DNA of 64,000 nt from JABDIY01 sp963803845 (GCA_963803845.1 CAWDNZ010000005.1:2405952-2469951), one strand, 5' to 3'. Counted from the first letter of the stretch, positions 9,227 through 17,944 are shown. Notes: generated from the letters alone by a model not told the origin. Made by a program: numbers and translations.

Positions 9227-9757
9227 ATGAAGAACCAAAAGCTACTCACCGTTGCAGCACTCGCCGGGCTCGCCCTCGGCGGCCTGTCCGTCACTGCGGC
9301 TTCGGCCCAGAGTTATGGCGACGAATCCACCGCCACGGTCGAGCAAACCGAATCAACTGTTGACACCGGTTCCGGCGACGCTGGCGACATCGTCCTCGTG
9401 CAAGACACCGAGGTCCCCGCCGACGCTGACCGCCAAGCGCCCGAGGGTGACCGCTCCGGCCGCCGTGGTCACCGAGGCGGCTGCAACCTTGAGGCTGCCG
9501 CCGAGGCGATCGGCATCGATGAGGCCGACCTCAAGGTAGCCATCGAGAGCGGTGACAGCATCGCTGATGTCGCAGATGCAAACGGCGTAGATGCCGACGT
9601 GGTCATCGATGCCATGGTCAATGCCAAGGCCGAGCACATCGCCGAGAAGGTTGCCGAAGGGCGCATCACCCAGGACGAAGCCGACGCCAAGCTGGCCGAG
9701 CTGGAAGCCCGGATCACCGATCGGGTGAACGGAGTGGAGGAGGCGCCCCAGAGCTGA
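9227..9757 (+). CDS. Secreted helical protein with Ala/Asp/Glu-rich C-terminal repeats
   Basis: ATG 9227 follows AAGGAG by 6 bp. The 176-residue product has a clear signal peptide (MKNQKLLTVAALAGLALGG, cleavage likely after ASA around residue 26). A low-complexity acidic region follows, then a basic RSGRRGHRGG, and finally a helical part with repeated (A/D)D-type helices: AIGIDEADLKVAIESGDSI, VDADVVIDAMVNAKAEH and ITQDEADAKLAELEARI. This resembles small exported actinobacterial proteins encoded next to envelope-stress two-component systems. Here a response regulator and kinase follow directly, so it is probably either their target or part of the sensed state. No enzymatic motif is present. 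Confidence 0.75.
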   Translation: MKNQKLLTVAALAGLALGGLSVTAASAQSYGDESTATVEQTESTVDTGSGDAGDIVLVQDTEVPADADRQAPEGDRSGRRGHRGGCNLEAAAEAIGIDEADLKVAIESGDSIADVADANGVDADVVIDAMVNAKAEHIAEKVAEGRITQDEADAKLAELEARITDRVNGVEEAPQS

Positions 9758-9913
9758 CCTTTCCCGCCGCTGCGCTTCACCAACTTCCTCCCATTGCGTG
9801 AGGCGCAGCGTCTGCTGCTCCGGATCACCTCGGTGGTCCGGAGCGGCCTTGCTTTTGCGCAAGACTCGACCCGGAGCGACCATGGGTCGCTCACCCACCT
9901 GCCTGGAGCCAAC

Positions 9914-10609
9914 GTGACCTTGACCCAACGCACTCACCGCTTACTCGTCGCCGAGGACGACGCCGAGATCCGCCAGGCGCTGGATCGAATCCTCACCTAC
10001 GAGGGCTATCAGGTGACAACCGTCAACGATGGTGCCGCCGCCCTAGAGGCGATCCTGGAGCATGAGCCGGACGCAATCCTGCTGGACGTGATGATGCCCT
10101 TCGTGGACGGGCTCAGCCTGTGCCGCAAACTGCGCGATCGGGGCGACCGCACACCGGTCCTCATGCTGACCGCACGCCACGAGCTGAGCGACCGCGTGGC
10201 CGGTCTCGACGCAGGAGCCGATGACTATGTCACCAAGCCCTTCGAGTTGGACGAGCTCCTTGCAAGAGTGCGGGCGCTGCTGCGCCGGGTCGACGACGAA
10301 TCCAGTGAACGATTGTCGGCTGGTCCGTTTGCACTGGACATTCCTCGCCGGCAACTGATGGGTCCGAGCGGCGAGATCGATCTCACCCGAACCGAGTTCT
10401 CAATTCTCGAGCTGCTGATGCGTAACAAGGGGATCGTGCTGGAGCGGTCCGTGATGTATGACCGGATCTGGGGCTATGACTTCGGCGATTCGTCGAGATC
10501 GCTCGACGTTCACGTGGGCTACCTGCGCCGCAAACTCGAAGCCGACGGCACGGCCCGAGTCATCGAGACCGTCCGAGGTATCGGTTTCGTGCTGCGAGCG
10601 GAGGGCTGA
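9914..10609 (+). CDS. OmpR/PhoB-family response regulator (MprA/PrrA-like)
   Basis: A 231-residue regulator: REC domain at residues 8-122 with acidic pair Glu14-Asp15-Asp16, phospho-acceptor Asp58 in ILLDVMMPFVDG, and YVTKPFELDELLARVR carrying the switch Lys; winged-helix DNA-binding domain from about 135 with LTRTEFSILELLM and VHVGYLRRKLE. I chose GTG 9914 because GGAG lies about 6 bp upstream and the REC fold starts right after; upstream in-frame sequence has no conserved features. The kinase gene begins one base after the stop region (10611), indicating a translationally coupled pair. Confidence 0.92.
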   Translation: MTLTQRTHRLLVAEDDAEIRQALDRILTYEGYQVTTVNDGAAALEAILEHEPDAILLDVMMPFVDGLSLCRKLRDRGDRTPVLMLTARHELSDRVAGLDAGADDYVTKPFELDELLARVRALLRRVDDESSERLSAGPFALDIPRRQLMGPSGEIDLTRTEFSILELLMRNKGIVLERSVMYDRIWGYDFGDSSRSLDVHVGYLRRKLEADGTARVIETVRGIGFVLRAEG

Positions 10610-10610
10610 G

Positions 10611-11951
10611 ATGGGCCTCGGGGCTCGGTTGGCGATGGTGTTCGCTGGTGTGGCAGCAGCGACTGCGCTGACGGTAGGCGGCGCCTCATATGTCACCACC
10701 GACCGTCAGGTGACCGCCGAGATCGACCAGTTCTTGCGACAGCGGGCCGATGAAATCACCGGGGGGCAGCGAGACCAACCGGGCGACCGACGAGACGGCA
10801 AGAACAATGACGGGCAGCTCGTGGTGGCGGTCAGCCCCGACTCAGAAGTGCAGATCCTGGACAGTGACGGTGACGTCGTTTCCAACACTGGAGAGTTGCT
10901 TCCTGTAGACGGCTCGGACCTCGAGCTGGCGCGACGGAGCGGCCGGGCGGTACTGCGGACGATTTCGATAGGCGGGACCGACTATCGGATGATCACCGAC
11001 CATCTGAATGGTGGCGGAGCGGTGCAGGTGGCCCGCTCTCTCGAGGAGTCGGTGAGTCTGTTGGACGTTCTTCAGACGCGAATTCTGATCGTCGCCGGAG
11101 TTGTCGCGCTGCTGGCGGCGGCCGTCGGTTGGGTCGTTGCCCAGCGAACCACGCGCCCGTTGCGGGCCTTGACTACAGCCGTGGACGAGGTGGCCGAAAC
11201 ACGCGACTTCTCGGTCCCGGTGGCCACGTCGGGGCGTGACGAGGTTGGGCGGCTCGGTCACGGGTTCAACCGGATGCTGGGAGCTCTGCAACAATCCCAG
11301 GAACAGCAGCGGCGTCTCGTTCAGGACGCCGCCCACGAACTGCGAACACCGCTGACCAGTGTGACCGCCAACGTGGAGTGGTTGATGCGAGCTCCTGAGA
11401 TCGATCCTGCGGTCAGAACCGAAACGCTGGCGGGGGTACGCCGTGAACTTGGTGAGCTGAACGACGTGATGGCCGAGATCATTGAACTGGCGACCGACTC
11501 CCACGAACAGCCGCCGTTGGTAGCAACGGACCTGACTGGTCTGGTGGCCGGAGTAGTCGATCGGTTTGCTCGGCGCTCCGGGCGTGAGGTGACGGTTAGT
11601 GCGGCGCCGGTGACGGTCATGGCAGATGCCGATTCGATGGTACGAGCCGTGACGAATCTGTTGAGCAACGCCCACAAGTACAGTCCGATCGGTACTCCGA
11701 TCGGTCTCGACGTCGGCCCGGCCGGAGTGTTTGTGGATGACGCCGGACCCGGCATTCCACCGTCCGAGCGGGAACTAGTGTTCGAACGTTTCTACCGCCG
11801 CGACCAAGATCGCTCCAAGCCCGGCTCGGGCCTCGGTCTGTCGATCGTGGCCGGGATCGTGGAACAGCATGGCGGCACTGTCACGGTCACCGACTCAGAC
11901 CTCGGCGGCGCCCGGGTGGGCTTCTCGCTTCCCATTCTCCCAACCGCGTAA
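10611..11951 (+). CDS. Membrane sensor histidine kinase, MprB-like
   Basis: The 446-residue protein starts at ATG 10611, overlapping the regulator's stop context. It has two membrane helices (residues 5-27 and 157-178) enclosing a periplasmic-side sensor of about 130 residues, a HAMP linker (RTTRPLRALTTAVDEVAET onward), HisKA with His242 in QDAAHELRTPLTS, and HATPase with the N box NLLSNAHKYS, G1 DDAGPGIP and G2 GSGLGLSI. All catalytic boxes are intact. It should phosphorylate the preceding OmpR-type regulator. The order secreted protein, regulator, kinase resembles envelope-stress circuits of mycobacteria. Confidence 0.93.
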   Translation: MGLGARLAMVFAGVAAATALTVGGASYVTTDRQVTAEIDQFLRQRADEITGGQRDQPGDRRDGKNNDGQLVVAVSPDSEVQILDSDGDVVSNTGELLPVDGSDLELARRSGRAVLRTISIGGTDYRMITDHLNGGGAVQVARSLEESVSLLDVLQTRILIVAGVVALLAAAVGWVVAQRTTRPLRALTTAVDEVAETRDFSVPVATSGRDEVGRLGHGFNRMLGALQQSQEQQRRLVQDAAHELRTPLTSVTANVEWLMRAPEIDPAVRTETLAGVRRELGELNDVMAEIIELATDSHEQPPLVATDLTGLVAGVVDRFARRSGREVTVSAAPVTVMADADSMVRAVTNLLSNAHKYSPIGTPIGLDVGPAGVFVDDAGPGIPPSERELVFERFYRRDQDRSKPGSGLGLSIVAGIVEQHGGTVTVTDSDLGGARVGFSLPILPTA

Positions 11952-11982
11952 CTGCTGACCGGCGTTGATGATGGGCGTTTCC

Positions 11983-12039
11983 TTCACCGAGACGCGTCGA
12001 AAGTGTTGGAGAGCAGCACTTTCGGCGCAGGTCGGTGAA
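11983..12039 (+). repeat. Palindromic repeat family C, copy 1
   Basis: A 57-bp near-perfect inverted repeat (TTCACCGAGACGCGTCGAAA ... reverse complement) centred on GTGTTGGAGAGCAGCAC. Lies between the kinase gene and the following reverse-strand frameshifted gene. Two more copies occur in the window. Confidence 0.75.
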
Positions 12040-12064
12040 AGCGGTGTCTCGTTTGAGCGAGGTG

Positions 12065-12330
12065 TCAGCCTGGTGGAGGCAACTTCGTGAGCGAATACAT
12101 GGTGTGACCTTCGGTGACCGCCCCGATTCGAGCGGCGTTTTCGGGTGCACTCATGTAGCCAGCCAAACCCTCCATGTCAACGTCGAACGCCAGGATCATC
12201 GCGGTCTTGGCGTCCGCCTGGGCCACTTTGACTCCCCCATGTACTGCGCGGTTTGCTTTGTATCTTCGTCGAAGATTGCCTTCCATTCGTCGTAAGGAAC
12301 CGACAGGTGGGCGATTGTCAACAGGTCCAT
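12065..12330 (-). pseudogene. Small ABM-like protein, frameshifted
   Basis: From ATG 12330 the reverse strand encodes MDLLTIAHLSVPYDEWKAIF and about 35 residues before the frame is lost near 12228; the adjacent frame then carries VAQADAKTAMILAFDVDMEG through to TKLPPPG and a stop at 12065. Joined, it would be about 88 residues with the alternating strand-helix pattern of small antibiotic-biosynthesis-monooxygenase-like or DUF-type alpha/beta barrels. One missing base near GGGGAGTCAAAG restores the frame. The lack of other damage makes a sequencing indel as likely as a true mutation. Product function is unknown. Confidence 0.6.
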
Positions 12331-12523
12331 GATTGACTTCCCCTTTTGAAGACCCGACTGTGGCGGATCGGCCCGCCGCGATCCGACGGGCGTGTTTTCG
12401 AACCTAACACCAGGGTCTCTACGTGTCGATCGATCATCTCGGCCGAGTGCCTGGCGCGTGAGGCGCCCGATTCCTAGACCAGGCTGCTTCCTAAAGCAGG
12501 CCGCAAGTGATGCCGTTTAGAGG

Positions 12524-13240
12524 ATGGTCATGCGTTTGCACACTCCGGTGAAATCTGATCAAGTCAAGATCCTGGTTGTTGAGGACGCGCCCGAGTTCCA
12601 GGAGATTCTGCGGATCGCCCTCGAAACTGACGGGTACCGGGTCTCGGTGGTGGATACCGGCGAGGAAGCGCTAGAGCACGTGCGTCATTTTCAACCCGAC
12701 GTTGTCCTGCTGGACTTGGTTCTGCCCGGACTGGATGGCACCGAAGTGTGCCGCCAACTTCGCACATTCACCGATGCGTACATCGTGATGGTCACGGGCA
12801 AGGACGCCGAAGTGGACAAGCTCATCGGCTTGGCGGTAGGTGCTGATGACTATCTGACCAAGCCGTTCTCACCCCGCGAACTCGTGGCCCGCGTGAATGT
12901 CCTTCTCCGTCGTCCGCGGATGGGATCAATTGACCAGCAGGCGACTCTGGTTCGCGTGGGTGATATCGAGCTCAACACCGAGTCTCGTGAGGTGTCGGTA
13001 GACGGTGAACCGTTGGAGCTCACCCGAATCGAGTTCAATCTCCTCGCAACTCTCGGTTCGAATCCAAAGAGGGTCTACTCCCGTCAGCTGCTGCTGGAAA
13101 CGGTGTGGGGCGACGCATGGTTTGACGACCACGTCGTCGACGTTCACATCGGGAACCTACGTAAAAAGATCGACGCTAACGGGGTGCGCCACATCAAAAC
13201 GGTTCGCGGTGTCGGCTACCGAATGGCCCTGGCTAGCTAG
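12524..13240 (+). CDS. OmpR-family response regulator next to the H-NOX cluster
   Basis: A 238-residue regulator with REC landmarks Glu20-Asp21, phospho-acceptor Asp64 in VLLDLVLPGLDG and Lys113 in YLTKPFSPRELVARV, followed by a winged-helix domain (LTRIEFNLLATLGS, DVHIGNLRKKID). The ATG at 12524 is preceded by a purine-rich TTTAGAGG. Its stop overlaps the stop of the convergent degenerate kinase by 4 bp. Its location at the end of the H-NOX/kinase operon makes it the natural output of that relay, but partner specificity is inferred from position only. Confidence 0.92.
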   Translation: MVMRLHTPVKSDQVKILVVEDAPEFQEILRIALETDGYRVSVVDTGEEALEHVRHFQPDVVLLDLVLPGLDGTEVCRQLRTFTDAYIVMVTGKDAEVDKLIGLAVGADDYLTKPFSPRELVARVNVLLRRPRMGSIDQQATLVRVGDIELNTESREVSVDGEPLELTRIEFNLLATLGSNPKRVYSRQLLLETVWGDAWFDDHVVDVHIGNLRKKIDANGVRHIKTVRGVGYRMALAS

Positions 13241-14055
13241 ATAGACAATCTGACCGGGATCTTCACCGTCACTGTGCTCGGACCATCGAACGAGTCTGGA
13301 ACAACCAGGTTTGCTTCGATTGTTGAGGCAAGCCTCTCCGCCAAAGCCAGGCCCATGCCTTCGCCTTCTCCTGCGCCCCGTCTCTCGCCTGCCCCGCCGG
13401 GGTCCGAGAGGTCGAATGCAACCTCCCCATCCTGGAGCTGAGCAACAAGGGTGAGGGTGCCCGGGCCGGAATGGGAAATGGCGTTGTCGATGAACTCCCC
13501 TAGAAGCGATCCGAGAAGGTCTGCGATTGTGAAAAGCACGGTGTCAGATGGTGCGCGGTTCTCGACAAATAGGAGTTGACCGCCGCCCATGGCTTCGCGC
13601 GACCATGTCTCGCTGATAGTCGACAGGATGGTCGAAAGCTCGACCTCGGCTGGCTCCACCCGTATCCCGTCATCCAAGTCAACGAACAGGATCAGGCGTG
13701 AAAACAGTCGGAGTAGATCATCGGCGGACCCTTTGGCGGCCGAGACGTAGCTTTTGCTCTGGGGGTCAGACAGATGCCCTTCGAGCAGATCGAGCATGCC
13801 CACCACACCGTTCAGTGGCGTACGAACTTGACGTGACAGTGACGCCAAAAACGCTTCTCGCCGTTCAGCGGAACGTTCCAGCTCGATCCGAGCTCGCTGG
13901 AGTTCCAGGGTTCGCTCGGTAACGACCGAGTCGAGGTTCTGGTTGGCCAAATAGAGATCGCGAAGTCCCTTCTCTGCTATGTCTTCTGCCTCAAGGCGAG
14001 CGGCCTTCTGCCTGGCAAGGCGCCGTTCAAGCCGTGCTATTTGGTCTTCGCTCAC
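13237..14055 (-). CDS. Degenerate sensor kinase lacking the phospho-acceptor histidine
   Basis: A 272-residue soluble protein. Residues 1-65 form a basic, charged coiled coil (ARLERRLARQKAARLEAE). The DHp helix reads FLASLSRQVRTPLNG: where active kinases have S-H-E-x-R-T-P, this one has Ser74-Arg75-Gln76, so both the phospho-acceptor His and the neighbouring catalytic acid are gone. The codon is CGT, one base from CAT. The ATPase domain keeps an N box (DNAISHSGPG), a G1-like DPGGAG and a G2 box (GEGMGLALAERL). It may act as an ATP-binding allosteric partner or phosphatase. Its start overlaps the H-NOX stop by 4 bp (coupled translation). Confidence 0.85.
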   Translation of the reverse strand: MSEDQIARLERRLARQKAARLEAEDIAEKGLRDLYLANQNLDSVVTERTLELQRARIELERSAERREAFLASLSRQVRTPLNGVVGMLDLLEGHLSDPQSKSYVSAAKGSADDLLRLFSRLILFVDLDDGIRVEPAEVELSTILSTISETWSREAMGGGQLLFVENRAPSDTVLFTIADLLGSLLGEFIDNAISHSGPGTLTLVAQLQDGEVAFDLSDPGGAGERRGAGEGEGMGLALAERLASTIEANLVVPDSFDGPSTVTVKIPVRLSI

Positions 14056-14594
14056 GCGACTTCGGCCAGGGCCACATGGAACACGGTCTTGCCTTCGAGC
14101 GATAGCTCGGACTGGCGGGTCACCTCAAGCGGTTCGTCGAACAGATCGCCTGCCCCAAGGATGAGGCCTTCTGCCAACGCCCACAAGCCTCGTGAAGACA
14201 CGTAGGTCACCTCGATCGATCGTTCGTCGAGCATGCGGGTCGTAACCGACGGCGTGGCAGCATCGGGATAGAGCTTGCGTACCTCGACGTGAATAACGTC
14301 GTCGATGATTGCGAGGAATTCGAACGCAGTGCCGTCGTAGTTCACGAGATCGCCCACCGAGGCCGCAAGATCGGGCAGGATTGCGCGGCCCAGAATCCGC
14401 ATCAGGTCGGATGGATCAGCGCTGGTCAACTCACAGGCCGAACCGGCGATCCTCATCAACTCGGAATCGGGATACGTGCCTAGTGCCGTATAGGAACCGC
14501 CGACTCCGGCGTGGTCCAGAATGTCGTCCCAAGCGTCGGCGCCGTGGAGCTTGGTCACAGCGGTCTCGACGACGTTGAAAATGATGCCCTTCAT
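14052..14594 (-). CDS. H-NOX (haem nitric oxide/oxygen-binding) sensor protein
   Basis: This 180-residue protein is a stand-alone H-NOX domain. It begins MKGIIFNVVETAVTKLHG as typical members do, and the haem-pocket residues fall at the canonical positions: His102 (proximal ligand, in DDVIHVEVRKLYP), Pro115 (in DAATPS), and the haem-propionate motif Y131-x-S133-x-R135 in TYVSSRG. No distal-pocket Tyr can be assigned with confidence, so NO rather than O2 sensing is likely but unproven. It is cytoplasmic. It lies in one operon between a hybrid kinase (14591, 4-bp overlap) and a degenerate kinase (14055, 4-bp overlap), the classic arrangement for NO control of a kinase. Confidence 0.93.
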   Translation of the reverse strand: MKGIIFNVVETAVTKLHGADAWDDILDHAGVGGSYTALGTYPDSELMRIAGSACELTSADPSDLMRILGRAILPDLAASVGDLVNYDGTAFEFLAIIDDVIHVEVRKLYPDAATPSVTTRMLDERSIEVTYVSSRGLWALAEGLILGAGDLFDEPLEVTRQSELSLEGKTVFHVALAEVA

Positions 14595-16084
14595 GGTGAA
14601 TCTCGGTGGTGGTTGAGGCGGATATTGAACGCATCGGCTACGTCCTGTGCTTCTAGCTCTATTCGGCCGACCAACGCCAAAACGGAGGACATGTCCTCGG
14701 CATCTCGCATGGTTCTGCAGATCTGGCTGATGCCGTGGGCGCCGAGAAGCGTGGACGTAGAGCCCAACGTGTGAGCCGCTCGCTTGATCTGGTCCACGTC
14801 TTCTTTGTCGCGGCCCTGGATGATCGAGTCCATCCGGCCAGGAAGTTCGGTCAAGAAGGTGCGGATGAGTCCATCCACGAGCGCTGGATCGTCCAGATCG
14901 GCTGCCAACTGGTCGAGGGTCTCTTCATCGACTGAGGAGTTGTGACGGGCACCGGCCACAGGCTGCATGCTTGATGGGGCCAACCACTTCCCAAGCATCA
15001 CCGTCATGTCAGCGGAGCTCACCGGCTTTGGCAAGAAGTCATTCATGCCGGATTCGAGACATCGTTCCCGATCACCCGACAGCGCATTGGCAGTCATGGC
15101 GATGATCGGCGTTGATTCGGTAATCAACTCCGCCGCCCGGACTTGCGCCGAGGTTTCAAGGCCGGTGATTCCCGGCAGATTCCAGTCCATCAAGATGGCA
15201 TCCACCTCAAGACCCTCAGCGCTGCCGAGCAGCTCCAGGGCCTCCTCGCCCGAGTCAACAACGATGGCTTCCATCCCGAGTTTCTGAATCTGACTCTTGG
15301 CCAGCAGTTGATTTACCGGGCTGTCTTCGACAACAAGAATCCGTTGTCCTGCTCCTGAGGCCCGGCCCGACGGGCGTGTCTGCAACTCTGGCGGCGTAGT
15401 TGGCTCCAGCGGTAGATCCACCGTGAACGTGGAACCCACCCCGACTTCTGACTCGACAGTGAGGGTCCCCGTCATCAAATTGGTGAGCCGGGCACACACC
15501 GCCAATCCCAAGCCACTACCACCGGCACGCTTCCTGTGCGCTTGTGTAAAAGGCTCGAACAGTGTTGGGATGGCATCGGCTCGAATACCTATGCCTTGAT
15601 CGGTCACGACGCACCGAATAGTTGAGCTTTCGAGACTGGATAACGCCACGGAGATGTTCCCCGTGTCGCTGTAGCGGATCGCATTCGTAACCAGATTTCG
15701 GATGATCTGGGTGAATCGAACCTCGTCGCCCACCACCCAGTGCGGAACTTCGGGCCCAACGGTCAGAAGGAGCGATAGACCCTTCACCGCGGCGGACTCC
15801 CTCGCCGGTCCGATGATGCCGGCAACAACATCAGCAACCGGGAAGGCCGCCAACGACAGCTCCAGCCGGTCCGATGCGATCCGGGCATAGTCGAGAAGGT
15901 CATCCACCAGCACCTGGAGTGACTTCGCCTCGCGATTAATTGCCGTGCTGAGTCGTTTCTCGTCCGATCCAAGTTCGCCGTCGACCAACATTTCCGACAG
16001 ACCGAGAATGGAGTGAAGCGGTCCCCGAAGTTCGTGGCTGACCTTGGCTAGAAACTCGAGGTCGTGCTGGTCGTTACTTGCCAC
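14591..16084 (-). CDS. Soluble hybrid histidine kinase: HisKA-HATPase-REC-HPt
   Basis: The 497-residue protein has no membrane segment and almost no N-terminal sensor: the HisKA box FLAKVSHELRGPLHSILG starts at residue 11 with His17. HATPase follows (N box NLVTNAIRYS, G1 DQGIGI, G2 GSGLGLAV), then a REC domain with Asp300 in ILMDWNLPG, and a C-terminal HPt domain with His438 in RAAHTLGSTS. All phosphotransfer residues are intact, so His-Asp-His relay to a separate regulator is expected. Lacking its own sensor, it presumably takes input from the H-NOX encoded directly downstream. Its 5' end overlaps the upstream flippase gene by 37 bp. Confidence 0.93.
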   Translation of the reverse strand: MASNDQHDLEFLAKVSHELRGPLHSILGLSEMLVDGELGSDEKRLSTAINREAKSLQVLVDDLLDYARIASDRLELSLAAFPVADVVAGIIGPARESAAVKGLSLLLTVGPEVPHWVVGDEVRFTQIIRNLVTNAIRYSDTGNISVALSSLESSTIRCVVTDQGIGIRADAIPTLFEPFTQAHRKRAGGSGLGLAVCARLTNLMTGTLTVESEVGVGSTFTVDLPLEPTTPPELQTRPSGRASGAGQRILVVEDSPVNQLLAKSQIQKLGMEAIVVDSGEEALELLGSAEGLEVDAILMDWNLPGITGLETSAQVRAAELITESTPIIAMTANALSGDRERCLESGMNDFLPKPVSSADMTVMLGKWLAPSSMQPVAGARHNSSVDEETLDQLAADLDDPALVDGLIRTFLTELPGRMDSIIQGRDKEDVDQIKRAAHTLGSTSTLLGAHGISQICRTMRDAEDMSSVLALVGRIELEAQDVADAFNIRLNHHRDSP

Positions 16085-17343
16085 GCCTTCCTCCCAACAG
16101 AGGTCATCACCGGTAGTTCAACCCTATTGCCAAACAGGACTGCGGTGAGCAATAGCGCCATCGTCGCTATTTGCATGGTCACGATCTGCGTTCCTGAGGT
16201 TGGGCCACCGAAGGCGAACAACCCGCTCTGAATCAATGCGCCGCCCAGGACCAGCCAGGATTCGCGTGCACGGTCAACCGCCAGGTCGAGCGTCGCCGAG
16301 GTTGAGGCGATTGTGAACAACGAGGCAGCCAGGGCGTAGGGGCCGAGTAATCCGGCGATCGGCCGATACTCGTTGCCTCCGATCAACGAAACAATCTGGT
16401 CGTCGAGAACCCAGATCCCGGTGGTCGCAGCCAACGATGCGAAGCCGACGAGGCGTAGGCAGTTCTTCTTCACGGTGGCTCCATCGTCCGCCGATGCCCG
16501 AATCATTAGGGGGATCATTGTGCCGTGAAGTGCTATGGCCATCATGTAGACCACTCGACCGACGAGTCCTACGAGTGCATATCGACCAGCATCCACCGGA
16601 CTCAGCACGATCTTGGCCGCCACGAGGTCGCCATTGGTGATCAGGACGGTGGCCACTGAGAGGAGGGCCACTTGCGCTGCAGTCTTCCCGGTGGTGCTAC
16701 CGGATGCAACCGCCGGTTGTGACGGTCGACCCGCAAGCGACAAGCCCGACGTTCGCAGCGCTGAGCGTGACACCATCAAGCCGCCGACGAACGCGATGTT
16801 GATGGCAACCGTGGCACCGACAGCACCAAGCCCCAGTCCAACAAGCGCGACGGTTGCAACCAGTCTGACGAGCACCTCCGCAAGGAACGTTTTGGCCAGC
16901 GGACCCAACGCCAGATTGCCTTGGAGCTGTCCTCGGTCGACGGAGAGTGCGAGGTGGGCTGGCAGACCGAGCGCCATCAGCGGGATGAGCCAGGAGCTGC
17001 CGAGTTCGAACATCGAGGTAAGCGCAGGGCTGGCGATCAGAACCGCTGCGGCCAGAATTGATGCGAAGACCATGGAGCTGGATCGGATTTGCGGAACCTG
17101 TGATTCGGCACCCGAGGCTTCTTCGGCGGCGGCTTTGGCTGTCAGCAACTGCGTTCCGCCGGTGAGAACGGTGGAGGCCAGCAGGAAGGTGACCATGAGC
17201 GCTGCGTCTCCAAATTCAGCTGCGGTCAGCGCCGCCCCGAGGATGAGGTTGGCCAGGTAGTTTCCGGCCCCTGCGCCGATCATGGAAAGCGTGAGCAGGC
17301 TGCCCCCTGCGATCAGTTGCTTCTTGGTGGTTAGGTCAGCCAT
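16048..17343 (-). CDS. Polysaccharide flippase-like (MOP superfamily) membrane protein
   Basis: A 431-residue, highly hydrophobic protein with about 12 predicted membrane helices. The start MADLTTKKQLIAGGSLLTLS and overall layout resemble oligosaccharide flippases of the Wzx/MATE-like MOP superfamily, which move lipid-linked glycans across the membrane. No short catalytic motif exists in this family, so the call rests on topology and context: STAS proteins and a glycosyltransferase fusion lie immediately upstream in the same direction. The start overlaps the preceding STAS gene by 13 bp, and its end overlaps the hybrid kinase, so envelope genes and the NO-type sensor may share a transcript. 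Confidence 0.72.
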   Translation of the reverse strand: MADLTTKKQLIAGGSLLTLSMIGAGAGNYLANLILGAALTAAEFGDAALMVTFLLASTVLTGGTQLLTAKAAAEEASGAESQVPQIRSSSMVFASILAAAVLIASPALTSMFELGSSWLIPLMALGLPAHLALSVDRGQLQGNLALGPLAKTFLAEVLVRLVATVALVGLGLGAVGATVAINIAFVGGLMVSRSALRTSGLSLAGRPSQPAVASGSTTGKTAAQVALLSVATVLITNGDLVAAKIVLSPVDAGRYALVGLVGRVVYMMAIALHGTMIPLMIRASADDGATVKKNCLRLVGFASLAATTGIWVLDDQIVSLIGGNEYRPIAGLLGPYALAASLFTIASTSATLDLAVDRARESWLVLGGALIQSGLFAFGGPTSGTQIVTMQIATMALLLTAVLFGNRVELPVMTSVGRKAWQVTTSTTSSF

Positions 17344-17603
17344 GGAAGAAGTCCTGCCGTTGAGAGAAGGTGCCTGAGCGAAGGGTCCTTCGGGGTGACG
17401 ATTTGGAGTTGGCCCCCGTTGCGACGGGTTGCGTTGACGGCTTGGACCAATCCGTTGACGGCGCCGAGGTGAAGGCTGGCGACGTTCTGCAAGTCAACCC
17501 GGATGGCGGGTCGGGGCAGCTTGTTGAGTTCGGTGAGCTGGCTCTTCAGGCGAAGTGCCTCTGACGGGCCAACATCGCCGACAAGTTGGACGATTGAGCT
17601 CAT
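17331..17603 (-). CDS. STAS-domain protein, small
   Basis: A 90-residue protein starting at ATG 17603, overlapping the previous gene's stop (ATGA). It has the alternating strand-helix pattern of a STAS domain: VQLVGDVGPSEALRLKSQL, then IRVDLQNVASLHLGAVNGLV and a closing LQIVTPKDPSLRHLLSTAGL. At the position of the phosphorylatable Ser of anti-anti-sigma factors (DSSG) the sequence reads LGAVNG, so regulation by phosphorylation is unlikely; a structural or partner-binding role fits better. Translationally coupled to a second STAS gene upstream and the flippase downstream. Confidence 0.75.
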   Translation of the reverse strand: MSSIVQLVGDVGPSEALRLKSQLTELNKLPRPAIRVDLQNVASLHLGAVNGLVQAVNATRRNGGQLQIVTPKDPSLRHLLSTAGLLPWLT

Positions 17604-17944
17604 CGGGACATGACCTTTCGGTCGGCGAGCTTGGAGCCATGAAGCTCGAAGGTCGCAACGAGTGCTGGGCTCGGGCACACGTACTGGACCGACGCACCAG
17701 CGGTTCGACGCACCGTGTCGAGATTCTCAAGGAACAACAGCCCAGCGGTGTCGAGGAACCGCACCTCGCCGGCGTCGATGACCAAGTCACTAGCAATGTT
17801 GTGCTGGCAGAGGTACTGGAGCTCCTCGAGGCAGTGCACATCCAGACGGGCCGGCAGCGACGTGGTCTGGTAGTTCAGGCCAGGTTCACCTCTGGTTTCG
17901 TTACGACCTGGGCTTGGGGCGGTGAGGGTGAGTGTTGCAGTCAT
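17600..17944 (-). CDS. STAS-domain protein, anti-sigma-antagonist-like
   Basis: A 114-residue protein with a 30-residue polar N-terminal extension and a STAS core: ARLDVHCLEELQYLCQHN, SDLVIDAGEVRFLDTAGLLF, and VQYVCPSPALVATFELHG. The loop motif FLDTAGL is the counterpart of the D-S-(S/A)-G phospho-acceptor loop, with Thr in place of Ser, so this copy could be a phosphorylatable partner of a switch kinase, unlike its neighbour. No anti-sigma kinase gene is seen nearby. Two adjacent STAS proteins in a glycan-export locus are unusual. Confidence 0.78.
   Translation of the reverse strand: MTATLTLTAPSPGRNETRGEPGLNYQTTSLPARLDVHCLEELQYLCQHNIASDLVIDAGEVRFLDTAGLLFLENLDTVRRTAGASVQYVCPSPALVATFELHGSKLADRKVMSR

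Noticed and set aside
13050..13065. TTCGAATCC word like a tRNA T-loop
   Set aside because: It lies within the response-regulator gene and no acceptor or anticodon stem can be formed around it.
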